Below are positions 47,852 through 63,748 of a DNA stretch of 64,000 nt, in pieces. A model generated the notes under the pieces. That model was not told the origin of the DNA. It did not search any database and saw only the letters and a list, made by a program, of their open reading frames with translations. Numbering within the stretch: the first letter of the stretch is position 1; every line of letters starts with the position of its first letter. The translations under genes were made by a program, and so were the position numbers. The stretch is from NCBI RefSeq assembly GCF_018320785.1, contig NC_054881.1, positions 26,907,775 to 26,971,774 on the forward strand, in the 5' to 3' direction. Source of the stretch: Cheilinus undulatus. Lineage: Eukaryota; Chordata; Actinopteri; Labriformes; Labridae.

Positions 47852-50800
47852 AACATCCCCACATGTCTCCGCCTTCTTCCTTATCTGTATAACACACTCT
47901 GTCATGCCAAGGAAACGGACCAAGTGGGCAGCTGACATTTACTGCTGGACTCTGCCCCGTTCCCCTGTGAGATGACTGTGAAGAAGAGGGTCATCTCTGA
48001 CATCTGACCTGCAAAGGAGGTAACAAAGGGTGCATTCAAGCACAGAATGAGGAGAGACTATGTACAGACATTTTTTTCTTTGTTTTTTGTTCATATTGAC
48101 TTTTTCTACTTTAAAATTTCAATTAACAGTCATTTGCCAATGCTGCTTGTGTTTATTTAACCCCAGTCTCAAAGAGGTAAGTTGCTGGTCTTTCTTTTTT
48201 TCACATAAAACGAAATGTGATGGATGACTCTTTAGCATCCAATATAAAATGTTTTCTTGTGTGGTTGGAACTGAAACATGAATATCCAAAACATCCTCAG
48301 AATTTTTCCTGTCATGTAAAAGCCTTTGTTTTAGCGCCAAAATTAGTTTGTTTCAGTCAAAAGTTTGTGTTTTGTTTTCATAGTTCTCCTCTCAACTAAT
48401 CATACTATCCCTGCTATTTTGCATGTTAAATCTCATTAACTTTTACACTATCCATTACTGTTTTTCAAATTTCATAGATTGTTTAGTTTTACTATTTTCC
48501 CAGCAAACTTTTCTATGGTGACAGTTAACATGAGATACTTGAATCTTCCTGTGGCATTAGAGCTTACCACAGGCTTATGTTCAATCAGAAGCGAAACATG
48601 GGTGGAGTAAAAACAGGAACTGTAGCTTACAAAAGGCTCCAGATAATTTTCCAAAGGGGAATCAGTAGGATGTATTTTTGATCCACATTAATAGAATTCC
48701 AGACATGAAGCAAATTCACATTTCACAGTATTTATGTGTCTAATATGAATTCTTAAGCTCAAGAATGTGGAGTCTGATTTGGTCATATGTTTTGTCCTAA
48801 TTTACAGTGTAATAGCACCACCTTGTGGTCAAACTGCTAATTGTTTGACTCTGGTGAACTGGTGTCCAAACAGTTCACACTGCCTTTGCTGATGTCTCTT
48901 CACATCACTTCTTTTTTTTTAGATAACAGTCATTTCTGTCTTTAGTAAATTATTTGTCTGTTGCTCACCCAAGGGCTTAACTCAATTAGAAAATATGAGG
49001 CACACATACGGAATACTTATCTCATGAAAAGCACAGAGAGAAAGAGGAAAGTAAATATTGACTCTGTTGGTGGGCTGTTTTCAGAAAATACATTACAATC
49101 AGTGTCAACTTTTTGAATTCAGATGTGATTTTGTTGCAGAGGTCAGCTTCATTGACACTTGAACAAGAAACAAACTCTGCATGGGGACATTTTAAAGTTT
49201 GCCTGCTATTAACATTTTTGTCTTAATAGCTAGGCGAAGAATTTAGTGTTTACAGGTTAACTAAAATGGAGATATTGAGATATAGGTGAATAAAGAGCTC
49301 TGGGGCTTCTGGAAAAAGTTGGCCTGGTACTAAGAAAATGGTTTGCAATCTGTTGAAATGTACGGAAGTACAAAGATTTGCCCTGGTCAGCACAGCTGTG
49401 ACTCATAGGTCAACTTTGGTAAAGCAGAAGTAGCAATGCATCAAGTATGAACCAACTGTGCTTTTGCATCACATTTCCTCTTTTAACATGTTGCAGATGT
49501 GGCCTTAAAGAGAGAAATCAACTCTTAAACATTATTTGTTACATCAGTGAATAAACATTGCTGCTCTATTTTATTTTATTTTTTCCCAGAAAGTGGTTTT
49601 AAAGTGGTTGTTTGTTGTCCGAAATAAATAAATAAATAAACCATAGAGGATGAGTGCAGAAAGCTGAGGATTTACCCTGTTGCTCTAAATATCCCACCTA
49701 ATCTGAAATTCCTTTGCTACATCTTTTGGTTCTATATCCTCAGTCTTATTATAAGCTTATTACACTCAGCATAAAGTAGCAAAAAACTTGACCAATGATG
49801 ACCAGGGACGGTTTAAGTTTTGCATACCTGCCTAGAAGTAATTTATAAAGATGATGATTTTTACTTTTCATTTGTTGTGAACCCACTGGGTTGGAGCCTC
49901 ATAAACTAGAAAATTGTATTCATGAAGCATGTAATGTACTTTGTTTCATAATTAGTTCCTTTAGTATCACTTCATTTATAAACAGGATTTTCAGAACTAA
50001 GGTGCTGGTTTGACTTTTTTAGCTACTGTATATGTACCCTGCAGCTTTGCCACAAACAAAATCAGCTGTGCTTTACTTTTACAGTTTGTCTTCGACTTCC
50101 CCTTGCTCTGTTTTTTTTTATACTCATGGCACAGCCTGCTCTCAGTGTAGCCAAAGGTGGGTGCAGTAAGGAAGCGATAAGAAGAAGTGCTGCCTCCAGA
50201 CTAGTTTTAGTATGATTTGTTGATTCTCTTTTTATTTGTGCTACATTTATTCCTCAAAATCTTAAAGACAGAGCAGCTACTTTTACTTTTTACTACAACA
50301 TTCAGCAAGGTAACGAATAAGTGAGTTTTAATTTAATACAAAACAGTAAAGTGGAGAAAAGCTTTCTGTGTAGCTGTGGTTCAGGGTTAAGGCAGCTACA
50401 GTGGACAGTATGGATGCACTGATGCTAAATTGTTGTTTTTGTAAAGAAATAATTAACATGAAAAGCTGCAGTCAGAGGTGTTCCGAGACAAAACTAAGCT
50501 TCTCTATAATCTGATTATTTCACACATACTGTCAAGGACTTCTGTTTTTTATTTCCTATGTCATGCATTTTTAATAAATGTAATCCAACACCTTAACTAA
50601 ATAAGTTCAAAGAAGCAATTCAGTCAACAGCAGGGATTGTAATACATTATAAACAAGCAACAAAAAAGGTACCTACCACTGAGCAGAGATTTTTTTTAGA
50701 GGGTTCCTCTTTTGTCTTATTGTTTTTTTTTTCGTACATGCATTCAAAGCATATTGTCCCTTCAGGTTATAAAGATGAACATTACAAAACTGTTTGTAAT

Positions 50801-51970
50801 TTCATATTATATTGTACCCAGGAACACCAAAAAGGTGAGGCAGTTGATTCTTTTGAACTTAATATAAGGAATAACAGTTGTGGCTAGATGATACAAATTT
50901 TAACTAAGTGAAGGCACAAGGTACTTGTCTGTTTTGTTTACAGCTGAACACTGTGAAAGAAGCATCAGTGTATCCACTGACAGTCCTGCTAACTGTTGTG
51001 AATGAAGAAACTGTACAGACCTAATGAAGTGGCCTGACCTGATTGTGCACAACTTTTAGGACCATTCACATTTGATAAAAAAAAATTCTTTTTGCTTTTA
51101 TGGTGACATACTCTATATTCAATAAACCCTACTGCACAGCTAAATTATAATGCACAGCTGATTCTATTTTTGTATGAAATAAGAAAAGATTGTTGTTTGG
51201 TTTTATTTAAATTTTGATGAATACTAAAACACATTTTAAAGGGTTTGTACCAATAATTTAAATCTTAAGTTACTAAGAAAATAAAAAATGAACACATTCA
51301 TTTAGAAGCTTATTTGAGCCCCAGCAATAGTCCTCCAAAAATTTTCCCATAGCCATAGGTAAACTTGCAACATGTGCTGTGTGCCTGCTGATTTATTTTT
51401 GCACTAAAGTCCCTAAAAGAAACATCTGCTGAAATAAAGGACTGAATTTGGTTTATTTCAGGGTGAAGACTGACTGTAACTGCTGTGGTGTTAAGTTTGT
51501 TGAGGCAAATTTTATGTCCCAGTTTGATGATTTAAAAAAGGCATCATCTGCAAACAGGGACCCTATTGGCTGATAAGAGGGAAGAGTCCGGCATTATTTT
51601 TGCTTTTTTTCATGTTCAAATCAAATGTTCCCAAGCCAAATGTCCCAGTCTTTCCCCACCATTTCTTAGTGTAGATTCGCACATGAAGAGAAAATCTGAT
51701 TTGCAGAGCAGGACAAATGTATCACTCAATCCTGTTTGAAGGTTAATGAGTGAGAGAACAAATGAATGTGTGAATTGCTCTTTATTTTGGTTCCCTCCCA
51801 GTGTGTACTGTTTACGTTCAGAGTTTTATTGTACATTTGGATGTTAATAGCATCTTGTAATTATAAATAAGCTTGTATATTGATGTTGTTTTGATGCAAT
51901 TTATCTTTACCTCAGATGACTTTTTTGGATATATTGGACCAACAATAAAAAAGAACGAATGCATTTCATA
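47852..51970 (+). other. Probable long 3' UTR of snx30
   Basis: After the snx30 stop codon there is a 4.1-kb stretch with no gene and, unlike the neighbouring introns, no clear transposon. It is AT-rich with many short T-runs and ATTTA motifs. A long 3' UTR is the simplest reading, but only transcript data can show its extent. An earlier AATAAA lies at 51121-51126. Confidence 0.5.
51944..51949 (+). other. Candidate polyadenylation signal of snx30
   Basis: AATAAA here is followed within about 45 bases by a T/G-rich stretch (TTGATTGTTTCTTGCTTTC), the usual layout of a cleavage site. The transposon-dense region begins just after it. Confidence 0.45.
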
Positions 51971-52168
51971 CTTGCCTGCTTGAGTCTTGATTGTTTCTTG
52001 CTTTCAATAATATTTTTTAGTTGTAAAATTTTTTCTTGAAAAATAATCATACGTTAAAAATAAATTATAAAGAAGTAAGTGAAACAAGATTCCAAAATGT
52101 TTGGATTCCATTTATAATGTAAATAGAATGTTTTCAGCTTTTTTGCACACTTAAATGAATTCAACATA

Positions 52169-53450
52169 CATTCCTCCAAAATTATTGGAACAGTGAGGCC
52201 AATTCCTTTATTTTTGTTGTAGACTGAAAACATTTGGATTTGACATCTGGATCTGACACGTAACTTAGAGGATGGCATTAATTTTCAAATAACACCACAT
52301 TTTTTAGTGAGCAGAAGTATTGGAACAGATAGATTTAAAATCGATTAAAGTGAGTAAGACTAAATATTTAGTTGCAAATCTTTTTCTTGCAGTAACTGCA
52401 TCCAATCTGTGACCCACTGACATCACCAAACGTTTGCATTCTTTATTGCGATGCTTTTCCGGGCTTTCAGCACAGCCTCTTTCAGTTGTTGTTTGTTTTC
52501 GGGGTTACTTACTTCAGTCTCCTCTAGCAGGTAAAATGCATGCTCTGTAGGGTTGAAGTATGGAGATTGACTTGGCCAGTCTAAAACCTTACACTTTTTG
52601 CCCCTGATGAACTCCTTTGTTGTTTTGGCAGTGTGTTTTCAGTCATTATCTGGCTGCATGATGAAGGCTCTCCCCCAGTTTGGTTTCATCTTTCTTTAAA
52701 TTGGCAGACAACATGTTTACGTAGACTTCTGATTTGTTACATCATCGATGAAGATTAATCTCTCTCCAAACTTTAGCCTTTCCATCACTTTGGTAAGAAT
52801 GTTTGAGGCCCGTCTCTGTACTTTTTGGCAAATTCTAGCCTGGCCTTCCTGTTCTTCCTGCTAATGAGTGGGTTGTAACTTCTGGTGTAGCCTCTGTACT
52901 TTTGTTTATGAAGTCTCTGAACAGTAGATGGTGATACCTTCACTCCTGTCCTCTGCATGTTGTTGCTGATATCATTAACAGTTGGTTTTGGGTCTTTCTT
53001 TACAGCTCTCAATGTTTCTGTCATCAACTGCTGCTGTTGTTTGTGAAATGGCTCTCATGGATTTTCCTTCTTCTCTCAGCTTCACGTTCACTTTTTCATC
53101 CATAGACAGCTCTCTGGTTCTCATGTTGGCTACAGCTCTAACTATATGCAGTCTTCACATGCAAAACCCAAATCTGAAACTGAGTGTAGACATTCAGCAC
53201 TGTTTATTGTTTGAATAATCATTGTGTTAGGACACACCTGGGCTACAAAACACAACTGTCATATGTTCAATAGGGGATCAAACTGCTATCTCTAAGTCGT
53301 GTATCAGATCCAGATGTAAATACCTGGAAATAAAAACTGAAATGTTTCTCTCCTGTCTCATTCATCTTTTGATCTCAAACCCAAATGTTTTCAGTCTGCA
53401 GCCAAAATAAAGGACTTTGCAAAACTGTTCCAATAATTTTGGAGGGGAGT
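52169..53450 (-). mobile_element. Tc1/mariner-type element downstream of snx30
   Basis: ATTCCTCCAAAATTATTGGA then ACAGT at the left is mirrored by ACTGTTCCAATAATTTTGGA then GGGGAG at the right. Secondary inverted blocks lie farther in (the TAGACTGAAAACATTTGGAT / ATGTTTTCAGTCTGCAG pair). A minus-strand frame at 53027-52785 reads VSPSTVQRLHKQKYRGYT and LISRKNRKARLEFAKKY, the helix-turn-helix and linker of a Tc1-type transposase. The catalytic part is broken. Confidence 0.78.
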
Positions 53451-53947
53451 TTACATAATCCAGTTACTCTTAAAAGTATACTAATTTAACCTGTTCATGT
53501 TTTTAATCTTACACGACTTGCACCTTGATTGCTATCTACCAAGATCTAATCCAACAGCTTTGTGTTTAGATATATCAACAAATAAAATAATTGAAAGGTA
53601 AAAAAAAAATGTAGATGTATATCAGACCTTTAAAATAATTCAAGGTGAACCATCAGTACCATAAAGCATAATGGCAAGACACATACTTTAGAAAATGTCA
53701 ACCAGAATTGCTACTAAAGTAATTTATTAATCATTATTTATTGATGATTAGGTTTATATTTTATTTTTGGTTGATATTATAAATAATTTCAAGAAATCTT
53801 TTTTCTGAGCAAAAAAAATCTGAAAAAGGCAATCATTTCCAGATCTCTCCAAAAAGAGGCAATACATAAAGGGTTTTAATGATATTGCTAATAAAGTGAC
53901 AATAGGATATCTTTTGTTTTTGCAATGAAAAAATGGAGGAAGTTATA

Positions 53948-55564
<1,617 letters not shown>

Positions 55565-55566
55565 TA

Positions 55567-57204
55567 AATGCAGTGAGTTTCTGCAGGCTTAACTATGGAA
55601 AATTAACATTGAATCTCTTAGTCAGAATTTATTTAATATGAACTCTGACGTCTATTTTTTTTATCTTAGGCCTGCACTATACGGGCAAAAATGTGCTGTG
55701 CAATACTGTTTTTGGTATTGTGACCATGATATGCAGATAAACTAATGAAGAGCCCATCAAAACAAGCCCATTTTTCTTGTGAAGCTAAGAGTTAAAATAA
55801 TTTTCAGAAGAAAGTGCACAATTACTCCATGGTAAGCTGATAGCAAGGGTTTCAGGTGATTACATGGAAATGATGTGAAGGCATATAAAAAGTACATGTG
55901 CTGAAAGAAACAGCATTGCTTGTTTAACAAAATCTTTTACTAATTGCAGTAAATTCAGACCTTTGTAATATGTTTATTGCAAAAGTACATACTGCAATAA
56001 TATAAAATTGTGATTTACTATCCAGCCCTACAAACAAGCAACCTTTCATATATTAAACATAGACTTTGTAAAAGATTCAAAGTGCTTTCAGACCAAATAC
56101 AATCTTAAGTTACAAACAGTAATAAAAAACAAAAACATTTACAAGGTGAACAAATGCATACAGTGCATCTAGAACACATTCAGAACCATGTTGATACAAC
56201 AAGTTCAAATAAATTTAAATGAATTTACCATTAAGCCTTGATAAAACAAAATATGAACAAATGTTAATGACATGAAAACTTTCTGAACAGTGTTTGAGGA
56301 AAAGGAAGTGAGAAAAATGTAGGTTCGAAAAATCAGCAAAAGTGGTAAAAAAATATATCAAAATAAAGAGGAAGAAAATCCTGGAAACACCAATGTCAAC
56401 ACCAGTGTTTCTTCTTTTACTGTCAGCCTATCCTGATCTACAGGTTCAGCAGTAAGCATTCAACAATGAACACTAAAGTGCATCTTGTATTTACAAAGAA
56501 TTTCTATTCTCAAAAGCAACAGTTTGTATGTAATTACCTCAAAATGTCCCCATGATGACTGATGTAAAAGCAGTGCAAATTGTGAAACTAAAAAGAATGT
56601 TTGGTTACATCAGCCAAGTGAACAATTAAACAACTGCGTGAGAGTTTTTATGTCTTTACTGTTAGAGTGACTCTGAGTCAGTTGGGTGGCGTGGGAGCAG
56701 CCACTTGTAAGCTAGGTTTGGATGACATTACAATGTTTGAAAACAATCAATTTTAAATTACTTAAACATTTCAGGTGTACACAGCTCAGACTCAAACAAT
56801 GCAACAACCAAAGAGTAAATCCCCGTAGAAAACTGTAAAATGTAACTATCATTACCTGCATACATCAGAAAATAAAATGTCAGTGGATGATCTCAAAAGT
56901 TCAACAGTTCAAAACTTCTGGTCAGGTTTGGTTGTCATATTTGATTGCCGTGTTCCCTGTGTATTTACAAACATGCATAGTTCTCATAAAGCTTGTATTT
57001 AGTCCCTTTTGACAGCAAAAGTGTAACTTCCTCCTGATGTTTTTTTAGTTTTTTTTTTTGCTTTAGTTTAGTCATGTTATTACTGAGATCAGACCCAGTT
57101 ACACATTAGCCTATTTCATGTCTCAGTCCTTGTTTGCCTCGTACCCACACAGACGCTCTCACACACACCCTCTACTGATGTCAGTAACATCACTCTGCCT
57201 GAGT
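55567..57204. other. Region between the Tc1 element and the SLC46 gene, partly its 3' UTR
   Basis: No coding exon recognised. The minus-strand 3' UTR of the SLC46 gene should begin at 57204. TTTATT at 55973-55978 (AATAAA on the minus strand) is a possible end. The rest is AT-rich and unassigned. Confidence 0.4.
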
Positions 57205-60200
57205 CTAATTGTGCCGTTGCCTCTGAGGTGATCTACAGCCAAAGATACTGGTGGGAGATAAAAGCAAATTAAAGTAAAGTAAATACATATGATCAGAAGA
57301 TGGATAGATTTCATAGAAGCTTTTTATATCATATAAACAATGGACATAAAAGGAAAATATTTTTTTTTTTGCATAATTTTAGTTATTTTTTTCTTAAATG
57401 AATGTAAGTAAGAATAACTATGAATATTCCTAACACCAGATTTTTAAAATAACAGGTTGGTTTAAGTCCAGGTGTGCTGTGGGAATATTGCACAACCAAA
57501 CATTATTGCTATAACTATGCAATAACCAAAGACACTGCAACACATGTTACAATAGGCTTTTTGCTTGGATATGAATGTGGCATAACTTGAAATTTTAGCT
57601 TTATTTTAGTCTGAAAGTCTGAAAAGAACTGGTCTATACTGTACCTGATGGGTATCATTCCCAGGACTGTTAAGATGCTGGCAAGTGTAAAGACAAACCC
57701 AGGAAACCAGCTCAGGGTTCCCTGATAGATCTTAGTGAAGGCAGGGATGTATGCCAGACCAGCAAACTTCAGAGCAAGCTGCAGGAAAGTGAGAGTGGTG
57801 CCTGATGGGAAAGACGAAAAGATCAATCAAGAGTCAAATTAATAAGAGTCAGAGTGGAGAAATACTATGCACATGTTTTAAGAAGGAATAGGGTAACAGG
57901 CAAGATAAAAATCTGGACATATTAGCTTTTTTTTCTTGTTGAGAGGGGTATATGAACAGTTACAGCCGTCTAATACATCTATGGTAATCATAACCTATAG
58001 CCTGCTAGCTTAATTTACTACATCAACAAGGAACTATGGATAACAGCTGCCTTTGCACTGCCAAAGGATAAAAAATGCTCCCTGCAAAATGCTCAGCTCA
58101 GTAAACATGAGAAATATCACTTGTTCAGCTTTTACAAAAAGTAGTGAAAGTGAAAACAGATCAGTTTTTCAGGTTTCTAGTTTTATATCATATAATGTAG
58201 ATTTTTGCCTGTATCTATCTCTGTGTATCCAGACAGAAGGAAGTTTGAGGTCACCAGCTTGCCACGTTATCACTGGATAGCGACTCTTCGAGCTAACACT
58301 AAATAACTCTGTTTCTCTAATCATTAATGAACCCAGTTTGTTTTAGTGTGTGTGTCTGTGTAAGAGAGAAGGCACAAAATGCCAACGTCAGGCAGAACAA
58401 ACTATGATACGTCATCTTTACCAGCAGGCCTGACAGCAAGTTTCCAGTATGCACCACTCCTAACAGCTATCTTAAAGGTACAAGCGCAAAATACGAAAAC
58501 TAAATACTACACATCAATCCACCATAATTTTTTTTTAAGTTCCTTTTCCATTTTGAGATCCAAATCTAAAACAGTTTACAGTAAAACATCTTACAGTTTA
58601 TAGCTTGATGGAACTAAAGTGTTTCTCCATACTATGCATGTTTTTTAGCCTTGCACTGAAACCTTTCTGCTGATTCAACACTGACAAGCCAAAAGACCTT
58701 CTTTAATCACCAAGCAGTTGCACAATCATGCCAACACTGTACACTCAAGAAATGAAGGTTTTAGGGAAAAGGATAAGGGGTTGAACCTTCATTTCATTCC
58801 TACAAACCTGCCTTTAAATCTGTGTTGTTTTTTCTGATATCCATCTAAATTAAAAATCAACGGGTTGAGACTTCTGACACTAAAATCCTTTTTTCTTTTA
58901 TTGTTGACAAAGTTTTTTTTTAACAATTTGCCAGATGATGTTTACAAACACATTTGTTGTCACACAGGAAATCTTTCACTTAACATGACTGATAGTGTTA
59001 AGAAAGACTGATAACAGCTGTGGGTGGGGTCAGTAAGGTTTTTATGTGACCTTTAGAATGCAAATACACTTTCAGATAATGTCATGTCTTCACATACAGA
59101 ACTTCCTCCCATTTTCTGACTGACTGAAATCCTCAAATTCTCTCTGATCATGACTAATATTATAAATATCATAAAAAGGCTTGATTTTATGCATGACATA
59201 TTTAAGCCAGGGTCACATTAAGCTGGTCAGGAAAAAAGCATCGTTTGAAAGAAATATTTACATTTTTTAAAATGTATTTCATTAGTACGGTGGCGTATTG
59301 CATTCATTTGGAAAATAAAAAAATCTTCCTGTTTTTACGACATAACTATCTCATAAAAACAGGATTTTTAAAATTTATTTTTGATTTTCCTGTTTTTATG
59401 AGATACTATCTCGTAAAAATTGGAATTTATTCATTTTTTAATTTCCTGTTTTTACGAGATACTATCTTGTAAAAACAGGAAATTATTTATTTTGGATTTT
59501 TGGATTCCCCTGACACTCTCCTGCATGACTGGTTTCTGCATTTGTCAGCCAGTAATTAGAGGTGCAGGGTCAATACTGGTAAGGTAGGCTTTTTAATGTG
59601 TTTTAGGTAACAGTTACATGTTTCACGCCAAATTGTGTATCTCGTAAAAACTGGAGAATTTTTTTTTCAAGTGAATACATTATGCCACCATACATTAGAA
59701 ATTTACACTGTCATTTTTTAAATTTTCATTTTCATTTTGCAACATTTCTAATTTCATATGTTCAAGCAACTTTGTGTTGTAGACAAAGTAGAAAATGTCA
59801 TCCTGTATTTAAACTACTCATGGGGGATCTTTGCTGTTGAAAATGTAAACATACAGTGCTTAACAAATTTATTAGACCACCACCCAAAGTAAGGTTTCTG
59901 CCACAGGTGCCCTGAATTAACAGCATTGGTAATTACCAAAATCATTTTTTTATGTTTCTGCAATGGTTAATACACCAATATGTAGAAGCTCTTTAACGAA
60001 AATGATATTTTTTAATGCTAAAATATAATTATTATTGTTATCCATGAATTTTCAAATGTACTGATTTACAAAAAAATGAAAAAATAGTAAAGCACATTAT
60101 TATTTCTTGATTAATATGTCGAATTATAGTTACTGGTTTTTACTTGCATTCCTGAACAGAAAAATTAGTTTTAGTGGTTGAATGTTATGTTTGATTAATT

Positions 60201-63200
60201 TTTGACTTCTCAGAGAAGCCCAGTGAGCCGGCTCAAATTTGGGTATAAAAAGGTGATTTCAGTTTGAAATTCCTCATTCCTGTTCAAAATGGTAAAACGT
60301 GGAGAGCTCACTGAAAATGAAAGAGTCCGCATTAATGCACTTCAAGATGCTGGATGGTCTCTGAGACAAATATGACATGTGGTCTAATAAATTTGTTAAG
60401 CACTGTACATTGAAAAAACTAAAAGTTGAAGGTTGTTCAAAAATTGAGTTGTGTGAACTTAAATTTCAAAATGTCTATTTCAGCTCAGTTTTTCTAAACA
60501 CATATTTATTTTTAAGGTAACTAAATCAATATAAGTATTTTTTGTCATTCTACTCAAACTATTTGACAATTGTCCCTTAATCTGCATAGATTTCCCAGAA
60601 TGCCTTTGGTCATTAGACACTTTTGCACCATGGGTGAAGTTATTGACTCCATTAGAAAGGTCCCACCAGTAGGAAGCATATTATACATTAAAATGAAGAC
60701 GTACAGAACTCTGTGGAAGTACATTTTCTGGATGAAATGCACCTTTGAGTTAACCTGACATGCCAGATGGATTTGTTCCACACATCCATCTGGAAAACCT
60801 TCAATACTAAGCATTTGGGAGAGGGCAGAGGCTTTGAAAAAATCTGTGATTGGATGAACGTTCTGTCTGTCACATCTTTATGGGCCAATCAAAGCAACAA
60901 AACACGTGACTTAGCCATGACCAAAGTGCGTATGCACAGCTACCAAGGAATAACACAAACCATGGCAACTATAGACATGTCAGTACATGACTTCTGTTGT
61001 TTTTGAAAAGAAAACAACTCACTACTGTTCTTTGTTCTTCTTTTAACAAAGAAATGTCATCAAGTTCTGGTAAAACTGGTGCCTTAGCAGCATCCACGCT
61101 AAGCTCTTCCACCATAATTGCACCAGCCTCTTCTTGCTGCTTGCTTACGTCATGACTCCACCATGCCTCAAAGTACTGCCCCTTGTTGCTGATTGGTCCT
61201 GTCACTTTCTAACTGGGGCCAAACGGTTCAGATGGGAGGTTTGCAAGATGGATTTGCCAGTGGGAAACAAGGAAACGGGCGTATCCATCTGCTTTGTAAG
61301 GTTACCTTCAAGTCCTTCCAGTGAAGGCTGAACAGTTCAAGGTTGTTGAAAAATGAGTTGTGTCAACTTATAAATGAAATATAGTTATCTCAGCTCTATT
61401 TCTCTGAGTTAATACAACATATTTTAGTTTTAAGTAAACATTACTCAGTCACTTAACCTATTTTTTTTGTAATTGTTTCAAATTATTTGACCATCCCATA
61501 ATCTTCAGAATTTTCCCAGAATGCCAGAATGGGAATTAGACACTTTTGTACCATGAGTGAAGTTACTTATTCAGTTGGAGAAGTCCTATCTGTGGAGAAC
61601 AACCACAATACACAATAGAAGCTGTACTGAAAATTATAGAAGAGGACTTCCTGGCTCAGTCTGCACCTTTCAGTCATTGTACATATTACTTAATTCATCA
61701 AGTATTAATTACAAAGTATCTTAAATTAGTAAGTAATAGTTTTTTTTATTGCAATGGGTTTGCATGATTTTTTACAGTTAAGTTAACTAACTGGATCTTA
61801 TAGTGTGGGCAACCATAAAGCAGTAATTTCAGACTTGAAAAATAACTATAGTAATAATCAGTCTCTCTGCTGGTGGTCTTGTTGGCTTTTGTGTGTCATA
61901 AATATGCATTAGTATTACCTTTATCCTGTCTCATGACCAGTTACAAAAGTATAGCTCTGCAATTCTCCACCTAAACACCAGTTGGCAGTTTGATTTTCTA
62001 TGTTAGTATTTTTTTTTCAATTTTGAAGGTGGATGATGCTTTCATGAAATAAAACCAAAAAGGCAGCTTTTTATAGCATCTAAAAGCTAGAGTATAAAAT
62101 TGGTGTGTGTGTTAAAATCATGCTGTATTTGGGTTGTTAAAACTTTTCTTCTGTTTCTATTTTAACTGTAAGCCTTTATACACCTACACAAACTCACACA
62201 CAGATATACTGTACATACAGTTGTCATACTCACCACACGAGGATGCTGAAACTTGCTGTGAGAGCAGAGCTCTGATAGTTGGCAACGGGATTAGAGCAAA
62301 CAGGTTGAGTGAGCGAGCTGCCAAGACAAAAACACAGTTTTTTTTCTCCTTTCTTTCTCCTCAAAGATCCACATCACCAAACGATACCATCAGCAACTAC
62401 AAAATCTATTAGTAAGTCGTTTATCAGGTCTGTAATGGAGCTGCAGCCAGGCTTGTATTATCTATTGCAAGTCTGACAACTGCTACTTGCTGTTAAACAA
62501 GTCTGACAAAATACCATTTTCACCAGGGCTTTTATATTTGCTGTTGCTAGCTGTGTCATTTTATATGTAGACTATTCTTTTAAAAGAAGAACTGGATGGA
62601 TGGACTAGATGTGCTGGTTGCATGTTTGTTTCTGTCTTGGCAAGCTTTGATATTAACACTATGTACTGTGACGCAATTATCCGGTATCTTTCACTGGATG
62701 AGAAATACAATTTGTATAGATTCCATTCACTTCTCCATTTCAGTTCATATATTTTTATAGGTCGGTCTCATGACCTAGATCAGTCATGTCTGGAGTCAGC
62801 GGACACAGTCCTTTCCAACCAGACCCCAAATAAAAGCAGTTTAGTTCCTCATTACAACTTCTGCTAAGTGAAACCTCAAAACTAACAAAGCATGCACCTT
62901 GTTTCCTCGACATGTTTGAAAATGTGAACGTGACTCAGGCTATCGGATGATGAAGGAACCAAACCTGATTTAGTATTGATGGAACAACCTGTTGAACCAA
63001 TCACATGAGGGAGATTTTTTTTCTGTAGGGCAGCACTGTTTGCTGCTGTTATTATGAAACAAACAGTAGATGCCACATTGATTGAAAAAAGAGACTCCAT
63101 AAGAAAATTATTTAGTGACAGATGGGATAAGGGCAGAAATAAAAAGCAGACACATATATGAACCTGACAACACATTTTAATATTTGATCCATGCCTATGT

Positions 63201-63714
63201 GGCATCAAAAGTCATATTATGCTTTAATGCAGGGGTGTCCCAACTATGGTCTGATGGCCAACTGCTGCCAGTAAACCATTTTAAATTGGCACACAGCAAA
63301 ATGAAATATGACCCACATTAGAACATGAAGCTTTTGACTGTATTGCACCTGTTAGTACTAAAGTACTAACAAGTACTTTAGTATACTCAGCCATATACCC
63401 CAACCCAGAGCCCTCAGTCCTCAGATGCTGGCCTTCTCCATAAGAAGGCCAGCTGGCCTCCTATGGAGACAGAGCGTTCAGGACTACAGCCCCCATCCTC
63501 TGGAACTCCTTTCTGAAAACATCTGCAATGCTCCATCCTTGGATGCATTTAAAAAACTCCTCAAGCACCACCTGTTCACCACAGCTTACAGTCTCTCTTA
63601 AACCTGCCCCGTACATACACTCAGCTTAGTGTTTGTCTTTTGTGTTGTGTCTTGTTTTCCACTCTGCTGTAAAGTGACATCGGGTCTCATGAAAGGCGCT
63701 ATATAAGCCCAAGC

Positions 63715-63748
<34 letters not shown>

